Assembly (NCBI GenBank): GCA_003535195.1
Contig: DOHN01000183.1
Location: forward strand, 12,937-19,099
Source: Ruminiclostridium sp.
GTDB taxonomy: Bacteria; Bacillota; Clostridia; DSM-8532
Length of the DNA: 6,163 nt
Direction: 5' to 3'
Shown piece by piece: positions 1-6,163 of the stretch; within the stretch, counting starts at the first letter, position 1, and the number at the start of each line of letters is the position of its first letter. The notes under the pieces were generated by a model, which was given only the letters and a program-made list of their open reading frames with translations, made no database searches and was not told where the DNA came from. The translations under genes were made by a program, and so were the position numbers.

Positions 1-167
1 ATCGTCTGCCTGCGGGCTGACGCCGGGTCAAGAACGTTTTGCCTGACCGGTGCTTCATGATGCCTTTTTAATTCATCATTGAAGGCATCCACCGTTAAAT
101 TGGCATCATCATTGATCAATACATGATTATTGTATAGATAAACGCCGTTGGGAATAATTTCTACCAT
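1..167 (-). CDS. N-terminal fragment of an unidentified protein, possibly an aconitase-superfamily hydratase (3' end outside window)
   Basis: Seen: an open frame starts at ATG 167-165 and continues to the window edge, giving 55 codons plus two bases. It begins MVEIIPNGVYLYNNHVLIND and ends ...LDPASARRQT. An AGGAGG ribosome binding site (182-177) lies 9 nt before the ATG. Its own promoter (295-266) and the hairpin at 337-376 separate it from glnN. No signal peptide or membrane segment is visible in the part present. Inference: the opening 'NGVYL' phrase and the later '...ARRQT' remind me of the N-terminus of a clostridial aconitase/isopropylmalate-dehydratase-like 'hydratase' family, where a 'TMAYSIL'-like stretch would follow. 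The iron-sulfur cysteines that would prove this lie outside the window. The gene call is fairly secure; the family suggestion is only a memory-based resemblance. Confidence 0.7.
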   Translation of the reverse strand, partial: MVEIIPNGVYLYNNHVLINDDANLTVDAFNDELKRHHEAPVRQNVLDPASARRQT

Positions 168-184
168 TTATCATTTCCTCCTGA

Positions 185-200
185 CTATATTCGTATATAG
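185..200. repeat. Short inverted repeat next to the ribosome binding site
   Basis: CTATAT (185-190) and ATATAG (195-200) form a perfect 6-bp inverted repeat around a 4-nt centre. It lies only 2 nt upstream (in transcript sense) of the AGGAGG of the downstream partial gene. In DNA it could be a small operator; in RNA it could form a weak AU-rich hairpin beside the ribosome binding site. AT-rich palindromes of this size also arise by chance. Confidence 0.35.
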
Positions 201-265
201 AACCCTGAGCAGTTTCCTGAAAGCGCTGCGGATATCTTTACTAAAAATACAAAAAAGTTAAAATA

Positions 266-295
266 AGTGTATCACAAAGCGAGTCACTCTTTCAA
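266..295 (-). promoter_or_regulatory. Sigma-A-type promoter with extended -10 for the partial gene
   Basis: Read on the minus strand: -35 TTGAAA (295-290), an 18-nt spacer, and -10 TACACT (271-266) directly preceded by TGA, which gives an extended -10 (TGn). Transcription would start near position 259 and leave a 5' leader of about 90 nt before the ATG at 167. It lies downstream of the glnN hairpin, so the last gene probably has its own transcript. The -10 is not consensus, so strength is uncertain. Confidence 0.55.
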
Positions 296-336
296 CCGCC
301 AGGCAAAAGGCTTGTAAAATCAGCATTATAACCAGA

Positions 337-376
337 ATGCCTCCCTTTTTGCCGGTGAATGCAAAAAGGGAGGCAT
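337..376 (-). terminator. Perfect 16-bp hairpin, probable terminator of glnN
   Basis: ATGCCTCCCTTTTTGC (337-352) and its exact complement (361-376) flank an 8-nt loop, 27 bases past the glnN stop codon. The position fits a transcript terminator for glnN. It is atypical because the T/A runs lie inside the stem and the base following in minus-strand sense is only TCTGGTT, not a clean U-tract. On the plus strand it is followed by CTTTGTTAATT. It may act as an imperfect terminator, as an RNA 3'-end stabiliser, or in both directions. Confidence 0.7.
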
Positions 377-402
377 CTTTGTTAATTGGTTTAAGCCCCG
401 GA

Positions 403-2508
403 TCACATTAAGCCAAACAACAGTTCACCATAGGTAGGAATAGGCCACAACCGTGCATCCACCATGGTTTCAAGTACGTCGGCATCCGCTCTTAAAGCTT
501 CCATGATGGGAATAATCTGGCTTTTGCATTTCTTTGCGCTTTCAAGATAGTCTTCGGTTTGGGTATGGAGCTTTTCAGCTTCATGGGCCAGCTTATCCGC
601 TTTATTTCTCAAGCTGTCGGTCAATGCCACAAGCCTGTCAAGATCACTTCTGACAGAATCAGAATTTGCTCCCACAGCATTTAATGAGGCCACCGTATCG
701 GCTATCTCTCTGACATAGCGCAAGGATGCCGGCAGTATTTGCTTCCGGGCCATGTCAACCATTGTCAGAGCTTCAATCAGAATGGTCTTGGCATAGTTCT
801 CAAGCTGGATTTCATAGCGGGAATAAATCTCTGTGGCGCTCAATACGCCATGCCTTTCAAATACTTTGATATTCTTGTCGGTTACCAGCGACGGAATGGC
901 GTCCACAGCGGTTTTTAAGTTATGCAGGCCCCTTCTTTCGGCCTCCTCAACCCATTCCTGGCAATAGTTGTTGCCATTAAAAACAATACGTTTATGATTC
1001 TTGATAATGTCTTTAACAACCCCATTGACTTCTTCCTTAAAGTCCGAGGCTTTTTCCAGCCGGTCCGCAATCTGGCACAGTGAATCCGCAACAATGGTAT
1101 TGATAATAAAATTTGGCGTTGCGATAGACTGGGATGAGCCAACCGAGCGGAACTCAAACTTGTTGCCGGTAAACGCAAAGGGTGACGTCCTGTTTCTGTC
1201 GGTCGTATCCATCGGGAGAACAGGAAGGGTGGAAACGCCGATTTCCAGCTTTCTGCTGTTTCCGTTGTTCTTGGCAACACCCGTTTCAATCTGTTCCATG
1301 ACACTGGTCAGTTCATCGCCCAGGAAAACCGACACAATAGCGGGCGGCGCTTCGCTGGCGCCAAGCCTGTGGTCATTTCCGGCCGAAGCCACAGAAACCC
1401 TAAGGAGATCCGCATATTCATCCACAGCCTTGATAACGGCCATTAAAAATACCAGGAACTGCGCATTATCGACCGGTGTTTTGCCGGGATCCAGCAGATT
1501 TTTGCGGTCATTGGTGGCCAGTGACCAGTTATTGTGTTTACCTGAGCCGCTTACGCCTGCAAACGGTTTTTCATGGAGAAGGCATGCCAGACCGAGACGG
1601 TCAGCTACTTTCTTCATAATTTCCATGGTCAGCTGATTATCGTCGCTGGCGATATTGGCGGTGGTAAAGAGCGGAGCAAGCTCGTGCTGGGCAGGCGCCA
1701 CTTCATTATGCTTCGTCTTTGCCGTGACGCCCAGCCTCCATAGCTCTGCATCCAGCCGGTGCATAAACTCGGAGACCCTGTCCTTCAGGTTGCCAAAATA
1801 ATGGTCTTCCAGTTCCTGGCCCTTAGGGGGCTTTGCGCCGAAAAGGGTCCTGCCGGAATAAATAAGGTCCTTTCTTTTCAGAAAATATTCCTTGTCCACC
1901 AGAAAATATTCCTGTTCCGCACCCATTGTCGGAACCACTTTCTTTGTCTCAGTATCACCAAAGAGCCTTAAAATTCTTAAGGCCTGTTTTGAAATCGCTT
2001 CCATAGATCTTAAAAGAGGGGTTTTAAGGTCCAGCGCCTCTCCCGTATAAGAACAGAACGCCGTGGGAATATACAATGTCTGGTCTTTCACAAAAGCAGG
2101 CGAGGTGCAGTCCCAGGCCGTATAGCCTCTTGCCTCAAAGGTCGCTCTAAGCCCGCCTGAGGGAAAAGAGGAGGCATCCGGTTCTCCCTTAATCAGTGCC
2201 TTCTTGGAAAATTCCATAATGGCACGTCCGTCATCGGTAGGAGATAAGAATGAATCATGTTTCTCCGCCGTGATACCGGTCATGGGCTGAAACCAGTGGG
2301 TATAGTGAGTGGCTCCTTTTTCCACGGCCCAATCCTTCATCACACAGGCCACAATTTCGGCCACATCGGGGTCCAGGGGCAGCCCTTCTGTAATAGTCTT
2401 TTTAAGCTTTTTGTACGTAGGCTTCGGAAGACGTTCCTGCATGACGGCTTCATTAAATACATTAGCGCCAAAAATTTTAGAGCCGGTTTCACTGCAACAT
2501 TTATCCAT
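403..2508 (-). CDS. glnN: Glutamine synthetase type III (GSIII)
   Basis: Cytoplasmic enzyme that makes glutamine from glutamate, ammonia and ATP. The product is 701 residues, normal for the long GSIII family and far longer than the roughly 450-470 residues of GSI. Visible GSIII blocks (residue numbers from this start): THYTHWFQP 67-75, [11 protein letters not shown] 109-119, [11 protein letters not shown] 123-133, the metal/glutamate-binding [10 protein letters not shown] 196-205, [13 protein letters not shown] 267-279, [18 protein letters not shown] 312-329, [15 protein letters not shown] 376-390, and [15 protein letters not shown] 434-448. Helical, charge-rich C-terminus about 600-680, ending [14 protein letters not shown]. 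The frame also opens with a TTG at 2559, but ATG 2508 has an AAAGGAG site 8 nt upstream and the TTG has none, so 2508 is preferred. It has its own promoter and a terminator-containing leader, which suggests regulation by attenuation. No frameshift or missing block seen. Confidence 0.97.
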   Translation of the reverse strand: MDKCCSETGSKIFGANVFNEAVMQERLPKPTYKKLKKTITEGLPLDPDVAEIVACVMKDWAVEKGATHYTHWFQPMTGITAEKHDSFLSPTDDGRAIMEFSKKALIKGEPDASSFPSGGLRATFEARGYTAWDCTSPAFVKDQTLYIPTAFCSYTGEALDLKTPLLRSMEAISKQALRILRLFGDTETKKVVPTMGAEQEYFLVDKEYFLKRKDLIYSGRTLFGAKPPKGQELEDHYFGNLKDRVSEFMHRLDAELWRLGVTAKTKHNEVAPAQHELAPLFTTANIASDDNQLTMEIMKKVADRLGLACLLHEKPFAGVSGSGKHNNWSLATNDRKNLLDPGKTPVDNAQFLVFLMAVIKAVDEYADLLRVSVASAGNDHRLGASEAPPAIVSVFLGDELTSVMEQIETGVAKNNGNSRKLEIGVSTLPVLPMDTTDRNRTSPFAFTGNKFEFRSVGSSQSIATPNFIINTIVADSLCQIADRLEKASDFKEEVNGVVKDIIKNHKRIVFNGNNYCQEWVEEAERRGLHNLKTAVDAIPSLVTDKNIKVFERHGVLSATEIYSRYEIQLENYAKTILIEALTMVDMARKQILPASLRYVREIADTVASLNAVGANSDSVRSDLDRLVALTDSLRNKADKLAHEAEKLHTQTEDYLESAKKCKSQIIPIMEALRADADVLETMVDARLWPIPTYGELLFGLM

Positions 2509-2516
2509 ATTCTGAA

Positions 2517-2523
2517 CTCCTTT
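2517..2523 (-). promoter_or_regulatory. Ribosome binding site that decides the glnN start
   Basis: AAAGGAG in minus-strand sense lies 8 nt before ATG 2508. The longer in-frame alternative, TTG at 2559, would add 17 residues (starting [10 protein letters not shown]) and has no purine-rich site upstream. The site lies downstream of the leader terminator, so glnN translation requires read-through. Confidence 0.85.
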
Positions 2524-2582
2524 CAGAGGGTTAAACAATTCTTTAACAGTGTCACTCAAAATGCTTCGTCCAGTTAAATTAT

Positions 2583-2616
2583 AAAAAGGACGTTCCGAAA
2601 GAATGGTGAAACGCCC
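2583..2616 (-). terminator. Intrinsic terminator inside the glnN leader
   Basis: In minus-strand sense GGGCGTTTC (2616-2608) pairs with GGAACGTCC (2596-2588) through 9 pairs including two G-U, around an 11-nt loop. A TTTTT run (2587-2583) follows immediately. It lies about 165 nt after the predicted transcription start and 74 nt before the glnN ATG. It would therefore either end a small RNA or gate transcription into glnN. Confidence 0.75.
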
Positions 2617-2783
2617 TTGTTCCTGTCAAGTTTCTGTTCATTTTAAAGGACCCTGATGCGCTTCTTGCTCATAAAACCCTTCTGCTTTACGCAAAAACTG
2701 AAAATTCCGGCTTGCTTAAAGCTATGCAAACCATGTAGTAAGGGCACTGGGAAGCCTACCCTTTCAGGATCTTTTACTATAAT
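2583..2783 (-). ncRNA. Structured leader or small RNA upstream of glnN, family not recognised
   Basis: From the predicted transcription start (near 2783) to the terminator T-run is about 200 nt. A closing helix pairs 2776-2764 (TAAAAGATCCTGA) with 2656-2644 (TCAGGGTCCTTTA): 12 pairs with one G-U and one A-C mismatch. Inside it are three candidate hairpins: AAGGG/CCCTT (2763-2759 with 2744-2740), GGTTTGC/GCAAGCC (2732-2726 with 2715-2709), and TTTTTGC/GCAGAAG (2697-2691 with 2685-2679). An intrinsic terminator follows about 30 nt later. A closed multi-branch domain plus terminator is the layout of many riboswitches and attenuators, but a free-standing regulatory RNA fits as well. I found none of the signature blocks I know for T-box, SAM, glycine, cobalamin, THF, ZTP, guanidine or SRP RNA. 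Folds were judged by eye. Confidence 0.5.
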
Positions 2784-2790
2784 AAAGAGA

Positions 2791-2819
2791 ATTATAACAG
2801 TCATAATATTTATCGTCAA
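2791..2819 (-). promoter_or_regulatory. Near-consensus sigma-A promoter for the glnN leader and glnN
   Basis: Minus-strand -35 TTGACG (2819-2814), exactly 17 nt spacer, -10 TATAAT (2796-2791). One base differs from full consensus, in an AT-rich context. Predicted start is near 2783. It begins 92 bases after the gatB stop codon, so glnN need not depend on gatCAB transcription. The stretch from 2820 to 2911 holds no gene and no convincing gatB terminator. Confidence 0.85.
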
Positions 2820-2911
2820 TTTAAATTCAATTTTTTGTCAAACTGCATGATATCTGTAGTTTTTTGTAATGGTTTTTTATTGCATTTTCGCAGCTTTGAA
2901 TGATTGATCTT

Positions 2912-4351
2912 CTATTTTAAATATAATTGAAGTTCTCTTGTCAGAGTCTCTCTGACAAGAGCCGGATGACCTTTACCTTTCAAAGCGGTCATTGACTTTC
3001 CCATCAGGAAACCAAAAGCCTTTTCTTTTCCGGCTGCATAATCCATCACCGCTCGAGGATTTTCCTTAAGTATTTCATGAATTTTCCCGGCGATCAGATT
3101 CTCATCTTTTTGAATTTTTAAGTCCAGGTGCTCAATGATGGCTTGAGGCTTCTCACCCGTTTCAATGAGCACATCCAGTACTGTATTGGCGGAGGTTTGC
3201 GTAATTTCGCCCCGCTCAAGAAAAAGCAGTATCTCCCCCAATTTCTCGCCGGTTAAGCCAGAGTTCAAAACAGACTCACCCTTTTCATTGACCCTGCATA
3301 AAAGCTCCGTCATGACCCAGTTGCTGGCCAATTTTGGGTTTCCGCAGGTTTCAGCCGCCGCCTCAAAAATATCGGAAACAAGTTTGTTCATCGTAATGAG
3401 ATTTGCATCGTAGGCTGGTATTCCCAGCTTTTCTATATAACGTTTCTTGCGGCGCTGGGGGAGCTCGGGAATGCTGCTTTTAATCTCGGAAATCCACGCA
3501 TCCTCAACTACAATCGGTACAAGATCGGGTTCCGGAAAGTAACGATAGTCCATGGCCTCTTCCTTGCTTCGCATTGAGAAGCTTTCGCCCTTGTTGTCAT
3601 CCCAGCGCCTGGTTTCCTGGACGACAGTGCCGCCCTGATCCAAAACTTCTGCCTGCCGCTTAGCTTCTGCTGCAGCCGCCCGCTCCACCGCTCTCAGGGA
3701 ATTAATATTCTTCATTTCAGTCCTTATTCCAAAATCCTCTCGTCCCCGGGGCCGGATAGAAAGGTTCACATCAGCCCGGATGGAGCCCTCCTGCATACGG
3801 CAGTCCGAAACTCCGGTGTATTCCAAAATGGATTTGACGGTTTCAAATAAACTCCTTGCTTCCTCCGGCGTTCTGACATCGGGCCTGGTCACAATTTCAA
3901 TTAAAGGCACACCGCAGCGATTGTAATCGATCATGGAACCCTCGCCGCGAGCATCATGGATGAGCTTTCCGGCGTCTTCTTCCAAGTGAATCCGCTCGAT
4001 GCCGATTCTTTTCATTTCATCCCCCGTCTCAATATTGACGAAGCCGTCATAGCAAATGGGCATATCATACTGGGAAATCTGATAGGCTTTGGGCATATCC
4101 GGGTAGAAATAGTTCTTCCGGTCCATCTTGCTGAATTTTGAGATCTGGCAGTTCATAGCAAGTCCGGCTTTCACAGCATATTCCAGCGCTTTTTTATTGA
4201 GAACGGGCAATGTGCCGGGCATACCAAGGCATACCGGACAGCAGCTGGTATTGGGCTCATCTCCAAATTCATTTTTACAGCCGCAGAAAATTTTTGACCC
4301 GGTCTTTAATTCTGCATGAATCTCAAGGCCTATGACAATCTCGTATTCCAT
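2912..4351 (-). CDS. gatB: Asp-tRNA(Asn)/Glu-tRNA(Gln) amidotransferase subunit B
   Basis: Subunit of cytoplasmic GatCAB that binds the mischarged tRNA, activates its Asp/Glu side chain with ATP, and receives ammonia from GatA. It is 479 residues, the usual bacterial length. Signatures: GLEIHAEL 8-15, DRKNYFYPDMPKAYQISQ 77-94, the metal/phosphate region HLEEDAGKL 122-130, and DYNRCGVPLIEIVTRPD 142-158. A helical YqeY-like tRNA-binding tail fills about residues 330-479 and ends with the family-typical GKSMTALKGKGHP. C23, C25, C38 and C41 form CxC...CPVC, a probable structural zinc site present in some GatB proteins and absent in others. ATG 4351 has AAGGAGG (4367-4361) 9 nt upstream, inside the end of gatA. 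The gatA stop is one base away (TAGCATG), so translation is probably coupled. Confidence 0.98.
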   Translation of the reverse strand: MEYEIVIGLEIHAELKTGSKIFCGCKNEFGDEPNTSCCPVCLGMPGTLPVLNKKALEYAVKAGLAMNCQISKFSKMDRKNYFYPDMPKAYQISQYDMPICYDGFVNIETGDEMKRIGIERIHLEEDAGKLIHDARGEGSMIDYNRCGVPLIEIVTRPDVRTPEEARSLFETVKSILEYTGVSDCRMQEGSIRADVNLSIRPRGREDFGIRTEMKNINSLRAVERAAAAEAKRQAEVLDQGGTVVQETRRWDDNKGESFSMRSKEEAMDYRYFPEPDLVPIVVEDAWISEIKSSIPELPQRRKKRYIEKLGIPAYDANLITMNKLVSDIFEAAAETCGNPKLASNWVMTELLCRVNEKGESVLNSGLTGEKLGEILLFLERGEITQTSANTVLDVLIETGEKPQAIIEHLDLKIQKDENLIAGKIHEILKENPRAVMDYAAGKEKAFGFLMGKSMTALKGKGHPALVRETLTRELQLYLK

Positions 4352-4352
4352 G

Positions 4353-5822
4353 CTACACGCCCTCCTTCCGCCGCTGTATTATAATTCTTCCCACTGCCTT
4401 TTCAATGGCGTAGCCAACCCGGAGGAGCAGCTTCTCAGAATACGCTTTTCCGATCAATTGAATGCCGATGGGGAGGCCTTTTTTGTCAAGGCCGCAGGGC
4501 ACGGAAAGCCCCGGAAGGCCCGCAAGATTGACCCCTGCCGTATAAATATCGCCGAGATACATTTTAAGCGGATCTTCCAGCTTTTCTCCGATTTTGAAAG
4601 CTGTGGTGGGATATACCGGAGCAGCAATAACATCACATTTTTCAAAGGCATGATTAAACTCGTCGGCGATCATCCGCCTTACTTTCAAGGCTTTGCTGTA
4701 AAGCTTATCGTTATAGCCCGAGCTAAGTGCATAGGTACCCAAAAGAATACGGCGTTTCACCTCCCGCCCAAACCCCTCTCCTCTTGAAAGGCGATAGAGC
4801 TCAGCAAGGCTTTTAGCCTCCTTATTTCTATAGCCATAACGAATTCCGTCGTAGCGAGCGAGATTTGCACTCGCTTCGGCAGAAGAAATCAGATAATATG
4901 CCGGTACAGCATGTTCAATAGCCGGGAGAGTCAGTTCGGCCGTGTAAGCACCGGAAGCCCCAAGTTTTGCTATTGTCTCAAGAATAGATTTCTTCACATC
5001 CGAATCCAATCCTGAACTAAAAAATTCTTTCGGTAATCCTATTTTTAAGCCTTTAACACCTTTTTCAATATCAGCCAGATAGTTTTCCGGCTCTTTTTTC
5101 ACAGAGGTTGAATCCATAGGATCATGGCCGGAAATTTCATTAAGGACAACCGCACAGTCTGTTACATCTTTTGTGAGCGGACCTATTTGATCCAATGATG
5201 AAGCAAAGGCTACAAGACCGTATCTGGAAACTAATCCATAGGTTGGCTTTAAACCTACAACACCGCAGAAGGAAGCGGGCTGCCTGATAGAGCCGCCTGT
5301 ATCGGAACCCAGTGCAAATACTGCAAGATCCGCAGCTACAGCAGCTGCAGAACCGCCGCTGGATCCTCCAGCCACACAATCGTTATGCCATGGATTATGA
5401 ACAGGACCGAAAATAGAATGCTCAGAAGAAGCGCCCATCGCAAATTCGTCCATATTGAGTTTGCCCAGAACAGCAATACCCTGGTTTTCCAGCTTGTCCA
5501 TAACGGTGGCTGAGTATGGCGGGACAAAGTCCGCCAGCATTTTTGAGGCGCAAGTGGTAGAAATTCCTTTTGTACAGATATTGTCCTTTATGCCGGCCGG
5601 AATACCGCAAAGCATGGACAGAGCTTCGCCGGAATCAAGAAGCTTCTGAGCTCTTCTGGCACTTTCAATAGCTTCTTTTTCGCATATTGTTATATAGCAA
5701 TTGATGGCAGTATTATTCTTTTTTATAATCTTCAAATATTCATTGGTCAGCTCTTCTGCTCCGATCTCCTTTGATCGCAGCAATTTGCTTGTTTCGGTTA
5801 AGGTTTTTTCGCAAATACCCAT
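4353..5822 (-). CDS. gatA: Asp-tRNA(Asn)/Glu-tRNA(Gln) amidotransferase subunit A (glutaminase)
   Basis: Amidase-signature subunit of GatCAB that hydrolyses glutamine and passes ammonia to GatB. From ATG 5822 the product is 489 residues. The Ser-cisSer-Lys triad is complete: K79 in GIPAGIKDN, S154 in GGSSGGS (152-158), and nucleophile S178 in GSDTGGSIRQPA. Y309, R358 and D425 sit where I recall the Staphylococcus aureus enzyme binding glutamine. This residue-for-residue agreement means no internal gain or loss and supports the start chosen. Two adjacent ATGs (5825, 5822) are possible: GGTGGAG (5834-5828) is only 2 nt from the first and 5 nt from the second, so the second is preferred, but 5825 would differ by one residue. 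The open frame upstream to 5855 (MLYCTKCGGV) lies within gatC and is not used. The start overlaps the gatC stop (ATGATG). Confidence 0.98.
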   Translation of the reverse strand: MGICEKTLTETSKLLRSKEIGAEELTNEYLKIIKKNNTAINCYITICEKEAIESARRAQKLLDSGEALSMLCGIPAGIKDNICTKGISTTCASKMLADFVPPYSATVMDKLENQGIAVLGKLNMDEFAMGASSEHSIFGPVHNPWHNDCVAGGSSGGSAAAVAADLAVFALGSDTGGSIRQPASFCGVVGLKPTYGLVSRYGLVAFASSLDQIGPLTKDVTDCAVVLNEISGHDPMDSTSVKKEPENYLADIEKGVKGLKIGLPKEFFSSGLDSDVKKSILETIAKLGASGAYTAELTLPAIEHAVPAYYLISSAEASANLARYDGIRYGYRNKEAKSLAELYRLSRGEGFGREVKRRILLGTYALSSGYNDKLYSKALKVRRMIADEFNHAFEKCDVIAAPVYPTTAFKIGEKLEDPLKMYLGDIYTAGVNLAGLPGLSVPCGLDKKGLPIGIQLIGKAYSEKLLLRVGYAIEKAVGRIIIQRRKEGV

Positions 5823-6112
5823 CATGACTCCACCACACTTGGTACAATATAGCATCCGTTTTTTGTTTCAGATGCACTTTTCATAAGCTCTTCCCGCCTG
5901 TTTGAATGATCCGGAATATCTTCCCGGAATACATTTTGAAGGGCCAGTATATGCTCCATGGGCTTAGTATCCCCTGTATCGATCGTTGAAAGCTGATTCA
6001 TATATCCAATGATGATATTTAGATCCTGAACATAGCCATCTAATTCTTCCTCTTTCATTGAAAGAGCTGCAAGGTCGGCTATTCTCCTGACAGTCTCTAT
6101 ATCGGTTTCCAT
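5822..6112 (-). CDS. gatC: Asp-tRNA(Asn)/Glu-tRNA(Gln) amidotransferase subunit C
   Basis: Small subunit that wraps around the GatA-GatB interface and is needed for stable GatA. It is 96 residues, typical for GatC (about 95-100). Family pattern visible: an N-terminal helix METDIETVRRIADLAALSMK followed by an acidic EEEL, the DTGDTKPMEHIL stretch around residue 50, NVFREDIPDHSNRREELM in the middle, and the C-terminal CYIVPSVVES, where family members usually end in a 'VPKVV'-like strand. An ATG five codons upstream (6127) is rejected because AGGAGG (6124-6119) overlaps the first codons it would use and lies 6 nt before ATG 6112. First gene of the gatCAB operon; its stop overlaps the gatA start, which suggests translational coupling. 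Confidence 0.96.
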   Translation of the reverse strand: METDIETVRRIADLAALSMKEEELDGYVQDLNIIIGYMNQLSTIDTGDTKPMEHILALQNVFREDIPDHSNRREELMKSASETKNGCYIVPSVVES

Positions 6113-6118
6113 AAGATA

Positions 6119-6124
6119 CCTCCT
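6119..6124 (-). promoter_or_regulatory. Ribosome binding site that decides the gatC start
   Basis: Perfect AGGAGG in minus-strand sense, 6 nt before ATG 6112. A longer start at 6127 would put this site inside its own coding sequence, with no other purine-rich site upstream, so the shorter GatC is favoured. No good promoter is visible in the remaining bases to 6163; the operon promoter probably lies outside the window. Confidence 0.85.
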
Positions 6125-6163
6125 CATATAATAAGAACCCCACCCGTTACCGAAATCAAAGAT

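Noticed and set aside
325..330. TATAAT (minus sense) as a promoter -10 for the edge gene
   Set aside because: The -35 position would fall inside the 16-bp hairpin with no TTGACA-like hexamer; the extended -10 promoter at 295-266 is better.
1001..1636. Plus-strand open frame of 211 codons
   Set aside because: It lies wholly antisense to glnN, whose GSIII motifs are intact throughout, and its translation shows no domain pattern. It is a shadow of the coding strand.
2506..2559. Upstream TTG start for glnN
   Set aside because: It has no ribosome binding site, whereas ATG 2508 has AAAGGAG at 8 nt.
2583..2783. 6S RNA (ssrS) as identity of the leader RNA
   Set aside because: The ~200-nt length and a CCTGA/TCAGG closing helix are suggestive. 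However, the inside folds as several separate hairpins, not one long rod with a single open central bubble, and glnN is directly downstream. I could not run a covariance model, so this is set aside, not excluded.
2656..2850. Plus-strand open frame of 64 codons in the gatB-glnN intergenic region
   Set aside because: It is antisense to the promoter and leader RNA, lacks a convincing ribosome binding site, and its Lys/Ile/Phe-rich translation matches nothing I recognise.
2820..2911. Terminator for the gatCAB operon
   Set aside because: Only an imperfect CTACA/TGCAG pairing and poly-A stretches are present; no stem followed by a U-tract in minus-strand sense.
4332..4787. Plus-strand open frame of 151 codons across the gatA/gatB junction
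   Set aside because: Antisense to well-supported gatA and gatB sequence, with no recognisable protein features.
5823..5855. Longer gatA start beginning MLYCTKCGGV
   Set aside because: It lies inside gatC, has no ribosome binding site, and would shift catalytic residue positions away from the family numbering.
6128..6163. Promoter directly upstream of gatC
   Set aside because: A TATTAT and a TTGATT are present, but their spacing is about 20 nt and TATTAT is almost against the ribosome binding site, which would leave hardly any leader.

Overview
The window reads as chromosomal DNA from a low-to-moderate-GC anaerobic Firmicute, most likely a member of the Clostridia. The grounds are strong AGGAGG-type ribosome binding sites, consensus sigma-A-type promoters, the gene order gatC-gatA-gatB, and a type III glutamine synthetase. 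This is inferred from family knowledge and by-eye composition, not from a search. Every supported gene lies on the minus strand, so the biological reading order runs from position 6163 down to 1.

Region by region, in transcription order: 6112-2912 holds a tightly packed gatC-gatA-gatB operon encoding the three subunits of the glutamine-dependent Asp-tRNA(Asn)/Glu-tRNA(Gln) amidotransferase. gatC and gatA overlap by 1 to 4 bases and gatA and gatB are one base apart. No convincing promoter is visible in the 36 bases before gatC. The 403 bases between gatB and glnN (2911-2509) are not empty. They contain a near-perfect promoter (2819-2791), then about 200 nt of transcribed leader that can fold into a closed multi-branched RNA (2776-2644), then an intrinsic terminator (2616-2583), all before the glnN start. 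Next come glnN (2508-403), a 16-bp perfect hairpin (376-337) that probably ends the glnN transcript, and a separate promoter (295-266). The last gene begins at 167 and runs off the window edge; its 55 visible residues faintly resemble aconitase-superfamily hydratases.

The two identified systems share a metabolite. GlnN makes glutamine from glutamate and ammonia, and GatCAB uses glutamine as amide donor to make Gln-tRNA(Gln) and/or Asn-tRNA(Asn). Because glnN has its own promoter, leader and terminator, it is probably regulated apart from gatCAB. The least ordinary part of the window is the structured, terminator-bearing glnN leader, which looks like an attenuator, a riboswitch-like element or an independent small RNA. 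I could not match it to a named RNA family from memory. The protein-coding genes themselves look intact and conventional.
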